64,000 nt of DNA from Hypoxylon rubiginosum. Its lineage: Eukaryota; Ascomycota; Sordariomycetes; Xylariales; Hypoxylaceae. Below are positions 9,699 to 20,961 of the stretch, in pieces. Location of the stretch: positions 2,625,523 through 2,689,522 of the forward strand of contig CADCXA010000006.1 of the NCBI GenBank assembly GCA_902806565.1, given 5' to 3'. The notes beneath the pieces were generated by a model that saw only the letters and a program-made list of their open reading frames with translations, was not told the DNA's origin and made no database searches. Within the stretch, counting starts at the first letter, position 1; the number at the start of each line of letters is the position of its first letter. The position numbers and the translations under genes were made by a program.

Positions 9699-11886
9699 AT
9701 GAGCGACCGCAAGTATGGTGAAATCGAAGACGAGAGTCGCCGCCCTTTGAGCGAACTCGACGTTGATTCCGATAAGGAATCCGTTGCTGACAGCACCACC
9801 CTCGAGCCCGGTCTCGGCGTGCGGGATGAGAGTGGACAGGATGCTACTCCATTGGTGGCGTCCCGTGCCGGTACCTTGAATGTTGATACCGGCGCGGTAC
9901 TTCCGGATACTGACCAGCGTAGCCGAAAGCCAAGCGACTCGTCCAAGAAGATAGTCGCATGGAGAGATCTACCCAAGAGGAAGCAGTTGGTAGTCATCAC
10001 ACTAGCCCGGCTCAGCGAACCATTGGTTCAAACGTCTCTACAGGTATCCTAACCTTACTTCACTGTCGCGGCCATAGCCCAAATTTTCACCAAGGTCCAT
10101 AAGTGCTGATGTAAATTATACCTAAGTCGTACATGTTCTACCAGCTGCGATGGTTTGATCCAAGTCTGTCGGATTCTGTTATCTCGAGCCAGGCTGGCCT
10201 TCTGCATGCCAGTTTCACCGCCGCTCAATTCTTTACCGCTATGATATGGGGGCGAGTGGCCGATTCTACCTGGGCTGGCCGTAAGACTGTCATCCTCATA
10301 GGGTTGCTCGGAACTCGTACGTTCTCTCCTTAACCTTGGTTTAAGAACAGATCGACCTAACGATACCTAGTCCTCTCCTGCGTCGGATACGGATTCTCGA
10401 CATCCTTCTACCAAGCCTTGTTTTTCAGATGCTTAGGCGGCGCAACGAATGGAAATGTGGGCGTGATGAGGACTATGTAGGCCGAGATATCTCAGACTAA
10501 ACACGCTGATAAATACAGTAGTACTGACGTTGATGAACACAGGATCAGCGAGATTGTCCGGGAGAAGAAGTACGTCTGGAGCGCTAGTCACACTGATATG
10601 AGCTAGATCTGACCACTTTACAGATACCAGTCTCGGGCATTTTTAATCTTGCCAATGACCTTCAACATCGGCGTCATCATCGGACCAGTTCTCGGTGGCA
10701 TCTTATCCGACCCAGCAGGCTCATATCCAGATACGTTTGGCAAAGTAAACTTCCTTCTCAGATTTCCTTACGCTATGCCGAATCTAGTCAGTGCCGTGTT
10801 TTTATCCATCGCCATGATGATGTGTTGGATGTTTTTGGAAGAGGTATACTTTTCACCCCATTCTCACCCGATATGTTGAAGCTAGAATAGATAACTCACA
10901 AGACGCAGACGCATGATGCGCTCCAAGAAAAACGGGATTTCGGAATCATGTTCGGACGTAACCTGACGGGATTGTTCAAGAGACGCAGCACATCTATAGC
11001 ATATACCCCTCTCCATTCACGAGACACTAGCATAAGTACGGACGTCGAGATGTCGCCTGTCACACCCCGGGATTCGTCAGAGGACGTACCGGCAACCTCT
11101 AAGAAACCTACATCTAGGCGTCGATATACGACTAGGTTACCATTCCGCCGCATCTTTACTTCGAACGTAACCTTTACGTTCATTGCTCACTTCTTCCTCG
11201 CATTCCATGTCGGCACCTTTAACTCTCTGTGGTTCATCTTTCTCTCAACCCCGGTCTACAACCCGGCAAACCCGGAGTCGCCGGATTTCGTGCCGCAGCT
11301 ACCTTTTCGATTCACGGGTGGACTAGGCTTACCCCCTCGGTCGGTTGGTCTAGCGATGGCAATCTTAGGCACGATCGGCATTACGATGCAGTTGTTCCTC
11401 TATCCGCGACTGTCGTCGCGACTAGGTACCGTTCGCTCCTGGCGTTACTGTCTATTTCTTTTCCCTGTGGCGTACACATTGATCCCGTTCTTGTCGATCG
11501 TACCGTCGACGACTGCGCCCCCAAGTCAGAAGACGGGCCCTTATATCTGGGTTGCCATAGCCGCCGTGCTTTTGATCCAGGTGACCGGACGCACGTTCGC
11601 CCTGCCCGGCCAAACGATTTTGGTCAACAATTGTACGCCGCATCCGAGCGTCTTAGGTACTGTTCACGGGCTCGGACAAAGTGTCAGCAGCTTCGCACGG
11701 ACCCTAGGCCCGATCCTATGTGGCTGGCTCTATGGCTTTGGCTTAAGCCATGGCATGGTAGGAGGGGTGTTCTGGGGTTTAGCTGTCATGGCCGTATGCG
11801 GATTGATAGCTAGTTTCTGGGTTAGAGAGGGCAATGGGCACGAGATATGGCTAGAGGGAGACGAAGACGACGAGGGAAATAGATAG
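9699..11886 (+). CDS. Major facilitator superfamily transporter, YCR023C/ZIFL-like
   Basis: Six exons: 9699-10043, 10127-10316, 10371-10476, 10543-10569, 10624-10843 and 10909-11886, giving 621 aa. The fourth exon is only 27 nt; without it the block ISEIVREKKYQSRAF is lost. An acidic cytosolic N-terminus of about 90 residues precedes the first helix. The MFS motif A variant GRVADSTWAGRKTVI lies between helices 2 and 3. LGGATNGNVGVMRTM and LPMTFNIGVIIGPVLGG are typical of this subgroup. A long charged central loop (about residues 297-370) separates the two six-helix halves. The family moves small solutes with protons across the plasma or vacuolar membrane; the substrate is unknown. It lies 0.9 kb downstream of the Zn2Cys6 gene in the same direction, a common regulator-transporter arrangement. 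Confidence 0.93.
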
Positions 11887-13115
11887 ATATTATTTTCCTT
11901 TCGGTTAGATTTGGTCACTGGTTAGAACGTTAGACTACGACTGGGTATGATATATGACCTATTTGCATGGTTTGACTTGAGTATCATAGAACTGGGCACG
12001 ACATATGTAGGTATATAAGTGCCTAAATATACAAGAAACAAATACTCTTGCTGAAGAATATTGATGACTACGGAGAAACATTTCGTAGACTAGGCCTGCT
12101 ATGTCCTTGAGAGATTCCTCCTCTACCTACCGCGTTTACTTTATCCTTATACCTGGCTCTTATATGTAATCCTCCTTCGTCTCTTGCGCCCGCACCTCTC
12201 AGCGCGATGGAGCCAGGCATTTTACCTCGACACCTATCTCAGATGGGGCTATGCCGGACTATTCATCCTTATGATTCCTGGCGTCGTCGCACTGACGCGG
12301 TAGTATCAATATTGCTGGGTCACTGTTACAACCCGCGTGAGGGTCGCCGCACTGTCTGTTTAACTTGGAAGGGCCCACGGCGCGGCATCCGCAGGTGTAA
12401 GCTGGTATTATGTATTCGCACATCCGTTGCTATATCTTGTTTCCCCCCCCTAGTGACTACTCGTGTAGGATTTCGTGGTTCTCGCTCGAGCGGGACCTTG
12501 CTCGTATTATTGAATGTGTGGGATTTTTGCTAGTGTTTGGAGCAAACAATGTCTGGCGAGAAAAGGGGCGTGAGGCCCACAATGGGTTTATAATGGCACA
12601 AGCTTTTGTCCCTCCGTTAGTTGCTTCCGACTACGCTTGTCCTTTTCACAATGGTTCATGGGCTCCAGAAGAGCCCGTTGCCCGGCTAGGGTGGCAAAGT
12701 AGGAGGCATTGTGTTTTCTATGGACAGGAAAGGAACCAAGGGCTGTAGAGTCATGGGAAAAGGAGGGAGACAATTGCTGCTTCGACTCTTGGCAATATAG
12801 TTGGATAAAAGAACTAATTTGAAAGCAAAGAGAAAAGAAGTCCCAGTTTCAATAGTATTGACCCGCGACAAAGCCATTCTCTATTTCGTGAGTGGCCAAG
12901 CAGCGTGATGAGATAGACTACCAGACAGCCAGAATATGAGGAAACATTTAACGATCTGGAACTTCATGTCACGCTTTAAGCACAGACCTCTTCCCCGGAT
13001 ATAATAGTCTTAAATTAGCATGTTTGTCGATCCAGTTGCCACATTGATAAGGAGCTTCACCGCCTCTCCCCTTGAGGAGCTTTGAAGGAAGAACTTTAAG
13101 TGCATAAAAATAGGG
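11887..13115. other. Intergenic region, 1.2 kb, no supported gene
   Basis: Follows the MFS gene and ends at the fold-back element. A hydrophobic open frame without an ATG (12094-12303, plus) stands out and is discussed as an observation. Other frames (12207-12748 plus, 12588-12877 minus) show no domain. Confidence 0.55.
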
Positions 13116-13690
13116 TGGACCATAAGAACCAAAACCGCCAACCCCGCTAATTCCAAAAGGTCCGTATTTTTATTCCTGAATACTGTGGTTTTAGCACTGT
13201 ATTTACCCTATAAATACAGGGCCTTGGCCCTGTAATATAGGTTCTAATGGTCTATATCTTTATTCCTTAAACACTATGGTGTTAACACTATCTATGCCCT
13301 GTAATTTTAGAGGCATGGCCTTATAATTGCAGCCTATTATAGCGTATATGCCTTATATGGCACCTGTAATTACAGCGTATTATAGGGCGCTTTGTGTAGA
13401 ATGACAGAGCTGTAAAATGACAGGGCTGTAGAATGACAGGGCTGTAAAATAACAGGGCTGTATATAATAAGCGACAGGGCTGTAAAATCAATTACAGGGC
13501 TGTAAAATCAGCTACAGGGCTGTATATAGTGCTAAGACTACAGTGTGTAAGGAATAAAAATACGGTCTGGATTACAGGGCCATAGCCCTGTAATTATAGG
13601 GCAAATACGGTGCTAAAACCACAGTATTCAATAAAAAAAATACGGACCTTTTGGAATTGGCGGGGTTGGCGGTTTTTGGTCTTATGGTCC
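13116..13690. mobile_element. Fold-back (MITE-like) element with long inverted arms
   Basis: The left arm (from 13116, starting GTGGACCATAAG) is repeated in reverse complement at the right end (to 13690, ending CTTATGGTCC). Matching runs over at least 120 nt with few changes and continues more weakly to about 200 nt per arm, so nearly the whole 575 bp can fold on itself. Shared blocks include CCGCCAACCCCGC, CCAAAAGGTCCGTATTTTT and TACTGTGGTTTTAGCAC. Inside the arms, smaller hairpins (CAGGGCCTTGGCCCTG) and a module beginning ATTCCT recur. The centre carries tandem CAGGGCTGTAAAAT-type units (13405-13530). There is no reading frame, so it must be non-autonomous. No clear target-site duplication was found. 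It sits about 90 bp upstream of the MYND gene's start codon. Confidence 0.85.
13405..13530. repeat. Tandem ACAGGGCTGTA(A/T)A units inside the fold-back element
   Basis: Seven imperfect copies of a 16-22 bp unit containing CAGGGCTGTA follow one another, spaced by short variable AT sequence. The core is itself close to the hairpin sequence in the element's arms. Confidence 0.85.
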
Positions 13691-13778
13691 GCTGTCATAA
13701 ACACGAAAGCATCTCGTCGCGTTCCTTCTTTCTCCTCTCATAGATTATTCGCCCGCCCTCTTTCTTCCAATTATCATA

Positions 13779-14646
13779 ATGTCAGACGCTCCGGAGAAGC
13801 AACATCAGTGCGATGTCTGTGGTAAAGGCCAAGGAGACGGTGCCACAGTCAAACTTTGCGGGGGGTGCAAGTCCCGTTCATTTTGTGGTATGGAGTTTTC
13901 GTTCTCTCTCATTCTATCAACGCAGTTAATTTGCTAAGACTGCCGTCGATAGGAACAACGTGCCAGCAGAAAGACTGGCCGTCACACAAGGAAGACTGCC
14001 TTACCAAGTCGGCGGAAGTTGCCGCTGCGGAGGGAAAGAAATGGTACGACCGGTACCGGAAGTGCAAAGATGGGACACAGCACTTCGGAGAACTGGAGCT
14101 CATTACCTGGGGCGGCCGTGACCCAACCTTCGGCGAGGAAATTGGCTGGGGCAACTGTGTTGTGTCGGAATCGGCAGACCTAAAGCGAAGGTATGAGGAG
14201 CAGTTCAAGTCCGACGATGTCCAGATGTACGGATATTGGCCACAAGCATTTCGATGGACCTGCTGCGGACTCTCTGGTGACCAGCGCATGGGGGTAAGTC
14301 GACTTTGAGCCATCTCCCGTTCTTCCTTTCCACTCCGTCTTGGACATTATGGTTTACTTGGTCGAGAGGAATTTCCTCCCAAGACATCAGCCGTATTCCA
14401 GTGTAAAGAATGGCAGAAAAAGCAGTCGCTGACCCTCGACAGTGTGACCACCACGGTACTGGTCCGGATCCTTGTCAGTGCGACTTCTGCCATATGGGTA
14501 AGGCGTTACCGGATAGTATCTATAAGAAAGACAAGGTCGAGCGTCGTGGTTTGAAACTCTCCCGTGGCCCTGATAGACGCTCGTTCAACCCAGCCAGAGC
14601 GGCAACTGCAGATGTTATGCGAACCTTCCTCGGCATGCCGGAGTAG
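13779..14646 (+). CDS. MYND-type zinc finger protein
   Basis: Three exons: 13779-13887, 13953-14293 and 14443-14646, giving 217 aa. The N-terminal MYND finger is complete: Cys11, 14, 27, 30, 36, 40, His48 and Cys52, in the spacing CX2CX12CX2CX5CX3CX7HX3C, with the typical QQKDWPSHKEDC end. The first intron splits the finger. The middle region (about 60-140) is rich in charged and aromatic residues and has no recognised domain. The C-terminal third carries a second cysteine/histidine cluster, with CC at about 140, then CDHHGTGPDPCQCDFC (151-166), which could hold another metal ion. MYND fingers usually bind proline-rich peptides in partner proteins; there is no SET domain, so a methyltransferase role is unlikely. 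The second intron (149 nt) was chosen by phase so that MG joins CDHHGTG; this acceptor is likely but not certain. The promoter lies next to the fold-back element. Confidence 0.87.
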
Positions 14647-15090
14647 TAAAGCGCTTTGAAGCTGGTATCTAACCATCCCTTGCCTCCATTTCAATGCATA
14701 TCACATTACTACAAGATAGCTTCTTTTGTTGGGGTGGTGGTTGCTAGACAAGAGCATAAAGGGCTCTTCCTGTATGCATATTCCCCCCTCTCCTATATGC
14801 GATAGAACGAGCCGCGTCAATTCAAACTCAAGTCACTGTTTAAAAGACCAATAACATGATATTTGACTAGTTTGAAGATTGTTCAGTTCCGTTACTGAAC
14901 CATATATGTCGTGCGGCAAGGGGCCTTAGGTATATTGTATGTTCTCAGAGAGTATATAGTGTATTAACTAGATTGTACCTGCAACGCAGCAATGCACCTC
15001 CAATAATAAATCCTAGATCTGTTTATACCAAGAATATGTGCCGGCTATCACATGTTCAAGGGGGAGGAAGGGTTCGAAAGAAAATGCTCG
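14647..15090. other. Convergent intergenic region, nothing recognised
   Basis: Separates the 3' ends of the MYND gene (plus) and the secreted protein gene (minus). No repeat or conserved signal was seen apart from AT-rich 3' flanks. Confidence 0.6.
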
Positions 15091-16624
15091 CTACGGCTTG
15101 GCGGTTGCCATTATCTGATCGGCGCCATACGAGCCTCCATTCATCCAACAGGACGTAGCGCTGACCTTGTTCGTTGACGTCTCATATTTGGTTTCCCCGA
15201 CCCAGACAGTAGCTTCTATATGAGTTGTAGAATACTTAATGTCCGTTTGGGTGACAGTGGCGAATGGTCTAGTAATGGTCACAGTAGTTCCTGGCCTATT
15301 GTCGTCGCAGACCGTAGAAGGGGCAGGTGTTCTGGAAATGTGGTTGTTAGCTACATCGCACAATACTACCAGTCCCACTGCGCCGTTTCTAGGAAGGGAC
15401 ACGTTAAGTTCCGCTTACATGGTCGCCGTAACTGTTCGGTAGACTGCGGGCTTGTTAGTCTCACGATCTTCATTCGAGACACAATTATTCTCCTTTACTC
15501 ACCATCTTCCGTCGTAGTCGTAGCCGGTACTGTAGTTACACTTGTACTTGTGACAGTATATGTAGTTTCTGTGACCGTCACCGTAGTTGCTGCTACGGCG
15601 GCTACGGCTGCTACATTGCGCTTCTCCGTCTTTATGACTGTGTCAGGTACGCCCAGAGCTCCGCCATGGCCTGGCGGTAAGCAGGAAAGTCCTATACATA
15701 TCGTAGGTTGAGGGTCGGGTATTGTAAATGATTTAGTCGTTAGATAATGGCAGGACGCCGTCTTAGTTACCGTGACGGTAGAGTGACTTGTTACCTTCTT
15801 GTCTGTGACCGTTCGGGTGATCGTGTATATGCTGGTGACTGTTGGTGCCTTGGGCGTAATCGTTACCGTTTGAGTAATCCCAGCGCAAGGTGCTGTCACA
15901 GTCCCGGGCGCGAGAGTCACGGTCGCGGTCTGGGAAATCGTCCTATATATCGCTACGACGGAGTTAGACTTAGAGCATAGAGCAGCGGAAAGGATAGAGC
16001 AAAAGTACTTGATGCGGGAGGAGTGCTAGTTACTCCAACTACTACGGTTGGTGTTGCCTATAGCATGATTAGCATTCCGGACCTCGAAGTATTTATCGAT
16101 CTTTACGCAGAATAACATATGCCTACAGTGATGGTGATGGTAGCCGGAGTGCCGACTGTGAGAGCGATAGTTCTCTGAACTCCAATAGAAGTACCCTGTA
16201 TGGTGATTTTATATAAACCAGAGGTCATGTCGGAGTATTTTATTTCACTAGAGGAAAATAAGACTTTTATCAACGCTGGATTGGAACTGGAGTCTCTCAC
16301 CATGTTGAAGTAACTTGTTCCCCAGCAGGTGTTGTGCTGACGGCCGAGCATGGATGCTGGTTGCCACTAGGGTCGAGAAGAATCGGCTTCACAGTCTCTT
16401 GGTCGCATCCTAGCCATTGTCAGTACGATAGTATCATGGCCAACGCATAGAGTCATTGCGGTACCTTGGAATATCGTGGTAAATGTGAAGTTATCGCTCG
16501 AGGATGCGTCGATGTCGTACGAGCCGCCATTCACGTAATCAACGCCGTAACTGCTGCAAGCGGCCAAGGCCCTTAGGGTGAAGAGGCCTATGACCAGCCA
16601 GAGGCTCCGGACATTGAGAGACAT
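15091..16624 (-). CDS. Secreted Thr/Val-rich cell-wall-type protein
   Basis: Seven exons on the minus strand: 16624-16465, 16409-16301, 16247-16127, 16057-16009, 15952-15503, 15443-15419 and 15331-15091; all phases fit and give 384 aa. A signal peptide (MSLNVRSLWLVIGLFTLRALA, cut near residue 22) is followed by an N-terminal domain of about 110 residues starting CSSYGVDYVNGGSYDID and including FQGCDQETVKPILL, PAGEQVTSTC and QGTSIGVQRTIALTVG. I recognise this as a domain common in extracellular ascomycete proteins, of unknown function. A long mucin-like stretch of TVTVT, TITPK and TTVTVTETT repeats follows and should be heavily O-mannosylated. The C-terminus has a short Cys-containing module (SCWMNGGSYGADQ) and lacks a hydrophobic GPI tail, so the protein is probably secreted or trapped in the wall. 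The sixth exon is only 25 nt. Confidence 0.86.
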
Positions 16625-18622
16625 GTTGAATGCTTACGATTACCTGCCCAGGTAACAAGTATGTACCGCGAGCTTTAGACTACCATGAATCGGAAGAAAA
16701 CTGTAGTAGATGAGATGCTGGGCGAGTGGTCTTTTGTAGTCCCTGTAGTCTACAAGACTAATCTAACGAGAAGACCAATATCAATATCAGACAGCCTCGT
16801 GGTTTCTAATAATAGCAAGAGAGGAGTCCCAAAAGGCTATGAATGCTACCAGATAGGTGTCGGCGCTGTGCACCTAGAACCACACATCATGTGCTACTAG
16901 ATCCATTCGGTCAAGGGCCGCTCCAAGGTGACGTGACACCATATAGGCTTAATTCAGCTTGCACGATGGACGTTTCTAGACCTTGGAGAATCGACGTGCC
17001 TAGATGAGGCTTCTGCCTAGACTAGAATATTAATTGTCGAACGAGATCTATAGGGCGCTAGCAGGAGACGAGGTCCTGTTCCTTCGATTGGCTCGTACGT
17101 AGTAGAAATGTATCAGAATTCTTAGATGTGTTAGGGTTGACATCCTCCCTGAATATTGAAGAAGATGCTGACTGACTGGCATGCTTGGGTAAGGTAGGTA
17201 GGTATTTTGCCAGAACCCCCCCTGGTCGCGATCCGTGGGTAGGTGAGTTGAGGCTAATTCGGAGTACCATAGAAAATTGCAGCCAGGAAAACGCACGGCG
17301 AGTAAAACTCCTAGTTGCATGGCAATTTCGGAATTATGTCACGTTGCATTTCAGACAGAGGCGTATACAACTAGGTCAGTAGTCGTCATAGCCCCGAACC
17401 TATCATGGGGACTCTATATCCAGTTACAGAGTAGACGTCGAGAGCTGGGGAGGTGTTGCCGTACTGTGGTATGCTATAGTGCCGTTACAAGTTCTTGACA
17501 TCTTGAGAAGTAAAGCTACGGTCCGGCACCTAAAACCATCACCAATGTAAATACTGAATACGAGAAACCTATAACCGATCTAGGCTCTTATTTGTTCTAA
17601 GAGCTTCTGCAGGCGGCGGGCGCGCGGATGGCGTGTGCAATACTGTTTCTAGCGACGTTGCAGGCCCTTGATCGAGTCCAGCCGGGCAGTACGCATGTCT
17701 ATCCTCCTTCCAAGTCAGCTCGATTCCGAAAAGCTCATTGTCGCGATAGGTCTTCAAGTAACCCAACCATATTACCTCACTGGCCAGAGCGATCGCGTAG
17801 TTCGCGGTGTGACCACGAAGTGGCATCCAGTTTACCAAATAACTTTCTCGACTGCGGTACCTTCTAAAGGATGGGTGTATCATATAGGTGAAATGCCCCT
17901 TTATCTACACTAAGCCCTCGTACATCGCGTACATATCGCGTACGAGACGTCGAAGAGTAACCTTGGGATGCCAAAGGAAAATGAGTTGCCTACGTAAGCA
18001 GAGCCGAGATGTCCCTGGCTCAGTCCGCCGACCTTAATGTAGGTAAGCGTTCTTATTCGATCCCGGGATCCTAGCTGACGGCTCGCGGCATGTTTCCCTC
18101 GCATTGTCTGAGAAATGCCTGGTCTAGGCTTCCATTTTCCACCAAGTATACGGACTGCCCGAATTTAGTCTGCGTCTTCTGCGTGTGCATGAAGAGCTTC
18201 GGGGGTATTAGGCTCACTTAGTAAAGATGCACCGAAATATCCCATGGAAGATGGGCGAGATACGCGATTAACGATGTATGGAGAACATATTTTGAAGGTG
18301 AAGGGAAACGCGTCAAAAGAAGGGTAACAGGTACAAGGTATGTTAGGTAGGATATGTAATATGTAGTATGCTCATTTCAAAGACTTATTCGCCATAGCGG
18401 GTGTACATAGAAACCCATTTGTCAGCAAGCTGGGGTCACTGTCTAAGTACTTCTACTGCTTCACCCCCTATTCTTAAGTTATACGATACTTTTCAGGTTC
18501 ACCTATACATAGGCATAAATCTTCAAGATCACCAATCGAACCGTTGGCGTCTCTTGATACCTGGTAACAAGCTTTATTATGAACACGCCCATAGCTTAGG
18601 TCGTTCATAAATCTATCTAAGG
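16625..18622. other. Intergenic region, 2.0 kb, divergent promoters
   Basis: Lies between the starts of the secreted-protein gene (minus) and the second Zn2Cys6 gene (plus). A 104-residue minus frame at 17569-17883 and overlapping plus frames were examined, but show no domain, signal or splice support. A TAGGTAGGTA motif occurs near 17195-17204. Nothing else stands out. Confidence 0.55.
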
Positions 18623-20961
18623 ATGGAGACGAGCTCCCGCCGCAAGGCATGTATGTCGGTCACATTATCTACTTCGTTAGGTTATCACTGATCCTTTTTC
18701 ATCCACAAGGCGATACATGCTTCAAGAAAAAGCTTAGGTGCGATATGCTAAGGCCGGCGTGCTCAAATTGTTTGCTTTACGATGTACGATGTAGCACAAC
18801 TACTGTCCGAAGGAGAACGGCACCGGCTGTAGCAACTCCAGCAGAGACGCCTCGGGCAAGCTCTGCTATGGATAGCGATAGCCTTGAAGCCCGCCTTGCG
18901 CGGATCGAGGCCAAGCTAGACAAGCTCGGTGATATTGGCGACACCACGCCACAAGACCAGCCGTTGGATTGCACGCCGGGCCAAGACAAGGGGGTTACCG
19001 TCTCATCAACGAACCCTCCCCCGGCGCAACCGGGTACGGATATACTAGAACCGCACCAAGACCATAGCATACCGCCGCTTACCGAGATACTCCCGGTTGT
19101 GGAAGACTATTTCCGCGATTTTAATTTCGCCTTACCCTTATTCCGCCAACAGGAGTTTATGCGAATGCTATACGATTTCTATTTGGAGAGGGAGAAACCT
19201 AAAAGGCTAGGGGCCTCTTGGGCGGCTATAAACGTAGTCCTTGCCATTGGTTATCGTATGCGCACCATCGAGACCAACGACGTCGCAATTGGATTTGATG
19301 ATCGGAAAGTTAAGAAATGCATTGACAATGCTCAGAAAGAACTCGATGAGCTTGTGACCCGAGAAGAAGACACCCTCGGGATTCAAGTTGTCCTGGGTCT
19401 AGCTAGTAAGTGTACATCCGAGATGGCCTACGAATATAGCCTCTTTTTTCTCTCGGAGCTTTGAGTAGCATCTTCTAGTCTGCCCGGACAGCTATTGGTT
19501 CATGGACTCTCCTACTTTCACGGACTGGTTGCTAACTTATGGCGGCGTAGTACTCTTCCAAACAAATACTGACCAAAAACCAGCGTCGGTCTTGATCGGA
19601 ACCGCTGTTCGGCTAGCCCATAGGCTACAGCTTCACGTAAAATCCTCAGTATCCAGCTTTCCGCCTGAAGTTACACGACATAGAAGCAACATATTTTGGC
19701 TTTGCTACTCCTTAGACAAGGTGAATCATGTAGTCTTACCACCTTTGTCGTCCTTAGAGACTGACCGGAATTAGGACGTCAGCCTTCGTGGGAGAATTCC
19801 GTCCATCCAGAATGATGAAGACGTGGACCTAGATCTTCCGAGAACGGAGCTGGGAGATGAGGACATGTGTCTTCGAAGTATCGATGGGTGTTCACAGTTT
19901 AATTATCTGCGTGCGAGAGTCCAACTCGCCTATGTGGAAGGGAAAGTCTATGACTACCTGCTTAGCAATCGGTCGACGAAGCTCTCACGAGAAGCTCGTG
20001 AGGAGAGGATCTCACATCTTTCTAGACTTCTCGACCAATGGCTACAGGCAATGCCAGCACCGTTCCGGCTGGGTATTATCACGCAGACTCTCGAAAAGGC
20101 ACCACTAACCCATGTGGTCTTTCTGTATCACACTTACTTGATGTGTCTGACTACGGTGCTTGGCCTCTACTCCTTCGAAGCACCCTGGATCAAGTCGATC
20201 AACAAATCCAGCAGCGAGGTCCTTCGTAACTTCGACAGCCATGCGCAAATCTGTATGAGAAACCACCATCCTGAACTATCACATTCCTGGGCCACATGCG
20301 TTAGCATTAGCCGCGACTGCTTGAAGATATTAGATACCGAATCTTACAGCGGCTGCAACTTATGGTGAGTACCTAGATAATTCACCAACTATGCCTCGCG
20401 GGGAAACTGAAGATATCCCCTTCTAGGTTGAGCAGCTGTGCCTATTTTTCTGCCTTTATTGTTCTGTTAGCCAACATAGTTTATTTCCCTTCGGACGAGC
20501 TGGTGGACTACGATCGGAGGCTGACCTCGCGCACTATGGGTCGTATGGAGAAGCTGCTAGCATATACGAAATCGGCAGCTTTCCAGAAACTTCACATAGT
20601 CCTCGCCGGCCTAGAGCAAGCGGCGGATTTCGCAGCCAGTCGGGCCAAACCTATCGCTCAGGCTCACGAGCCTACGTCGCCTGGTATCCAGCCGCAGTAC
20701 ACCTCGTACTCCCCCGCTACACCGTTTGGGGCGTTTTCCGATTACATTAACCAGGTACCAGTGAGTGGTTTTCGTACGGCGTGCTAGGCGTTCGAGGAAT
20801 GTAGCTAAACGATTTCCAAATTTGCTCAGGCTGAAATGCCGACCCCTAATTCTGCATGGCTCCGCGCCTCGGCCCTCGAAGCGTCCGGCGTAGACCTGAC
20901 CGGGTTCGACTTCAACGAGCAACTTTCGTCACCGGCATTTATGCGCGAGTTTTCTAATTGA
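18623..20961 (+). CDS. Zn2Cys6 transcription factor with fungal_trans domain
   Basis: Six exons: 18623-18650, 18710-19405, 19551-19720, 19775-20364, 20427-20760 and 20830-20961, giving 649 aa. The first exon is only 28 nt and its intron splits the codon of the first zinc ligand. The cluster uses Cys10, 13, 20, 27, 30 and 37 (CX2CX6CX6CX2CX6C), with the basic KKKLR inside it. A short coiled coil (SLEARLARIEAKLDKLG, about 76-92) follows and probably allows dimerisation. The fungal_trans regulatory domain starts near PPLTEILPVVEDYFRDFNFALPL and includes the hallmark ASVLIGTAVRLAHRLQL and RSNIFWLCYSLDK segments. The C-terminus (ASGVDLTGFDFNEQLSSP) is acidic and aromatic, resembling an activation region. 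The target pathway is unknown; the nearest neighbour that could be co-regulated is the secreted protein on the other side of the shared promoter region. Confidence 0.92.

Noticed and set aside
17569..17883. 104-residue minus-strand frame and overlapping plus frames in the 16.6-18.6 kb gap
   Set aside because: No recognisable family, no signal peptide, no introns that extend it, and similar-length frames on the opposite strand; looks like chance.
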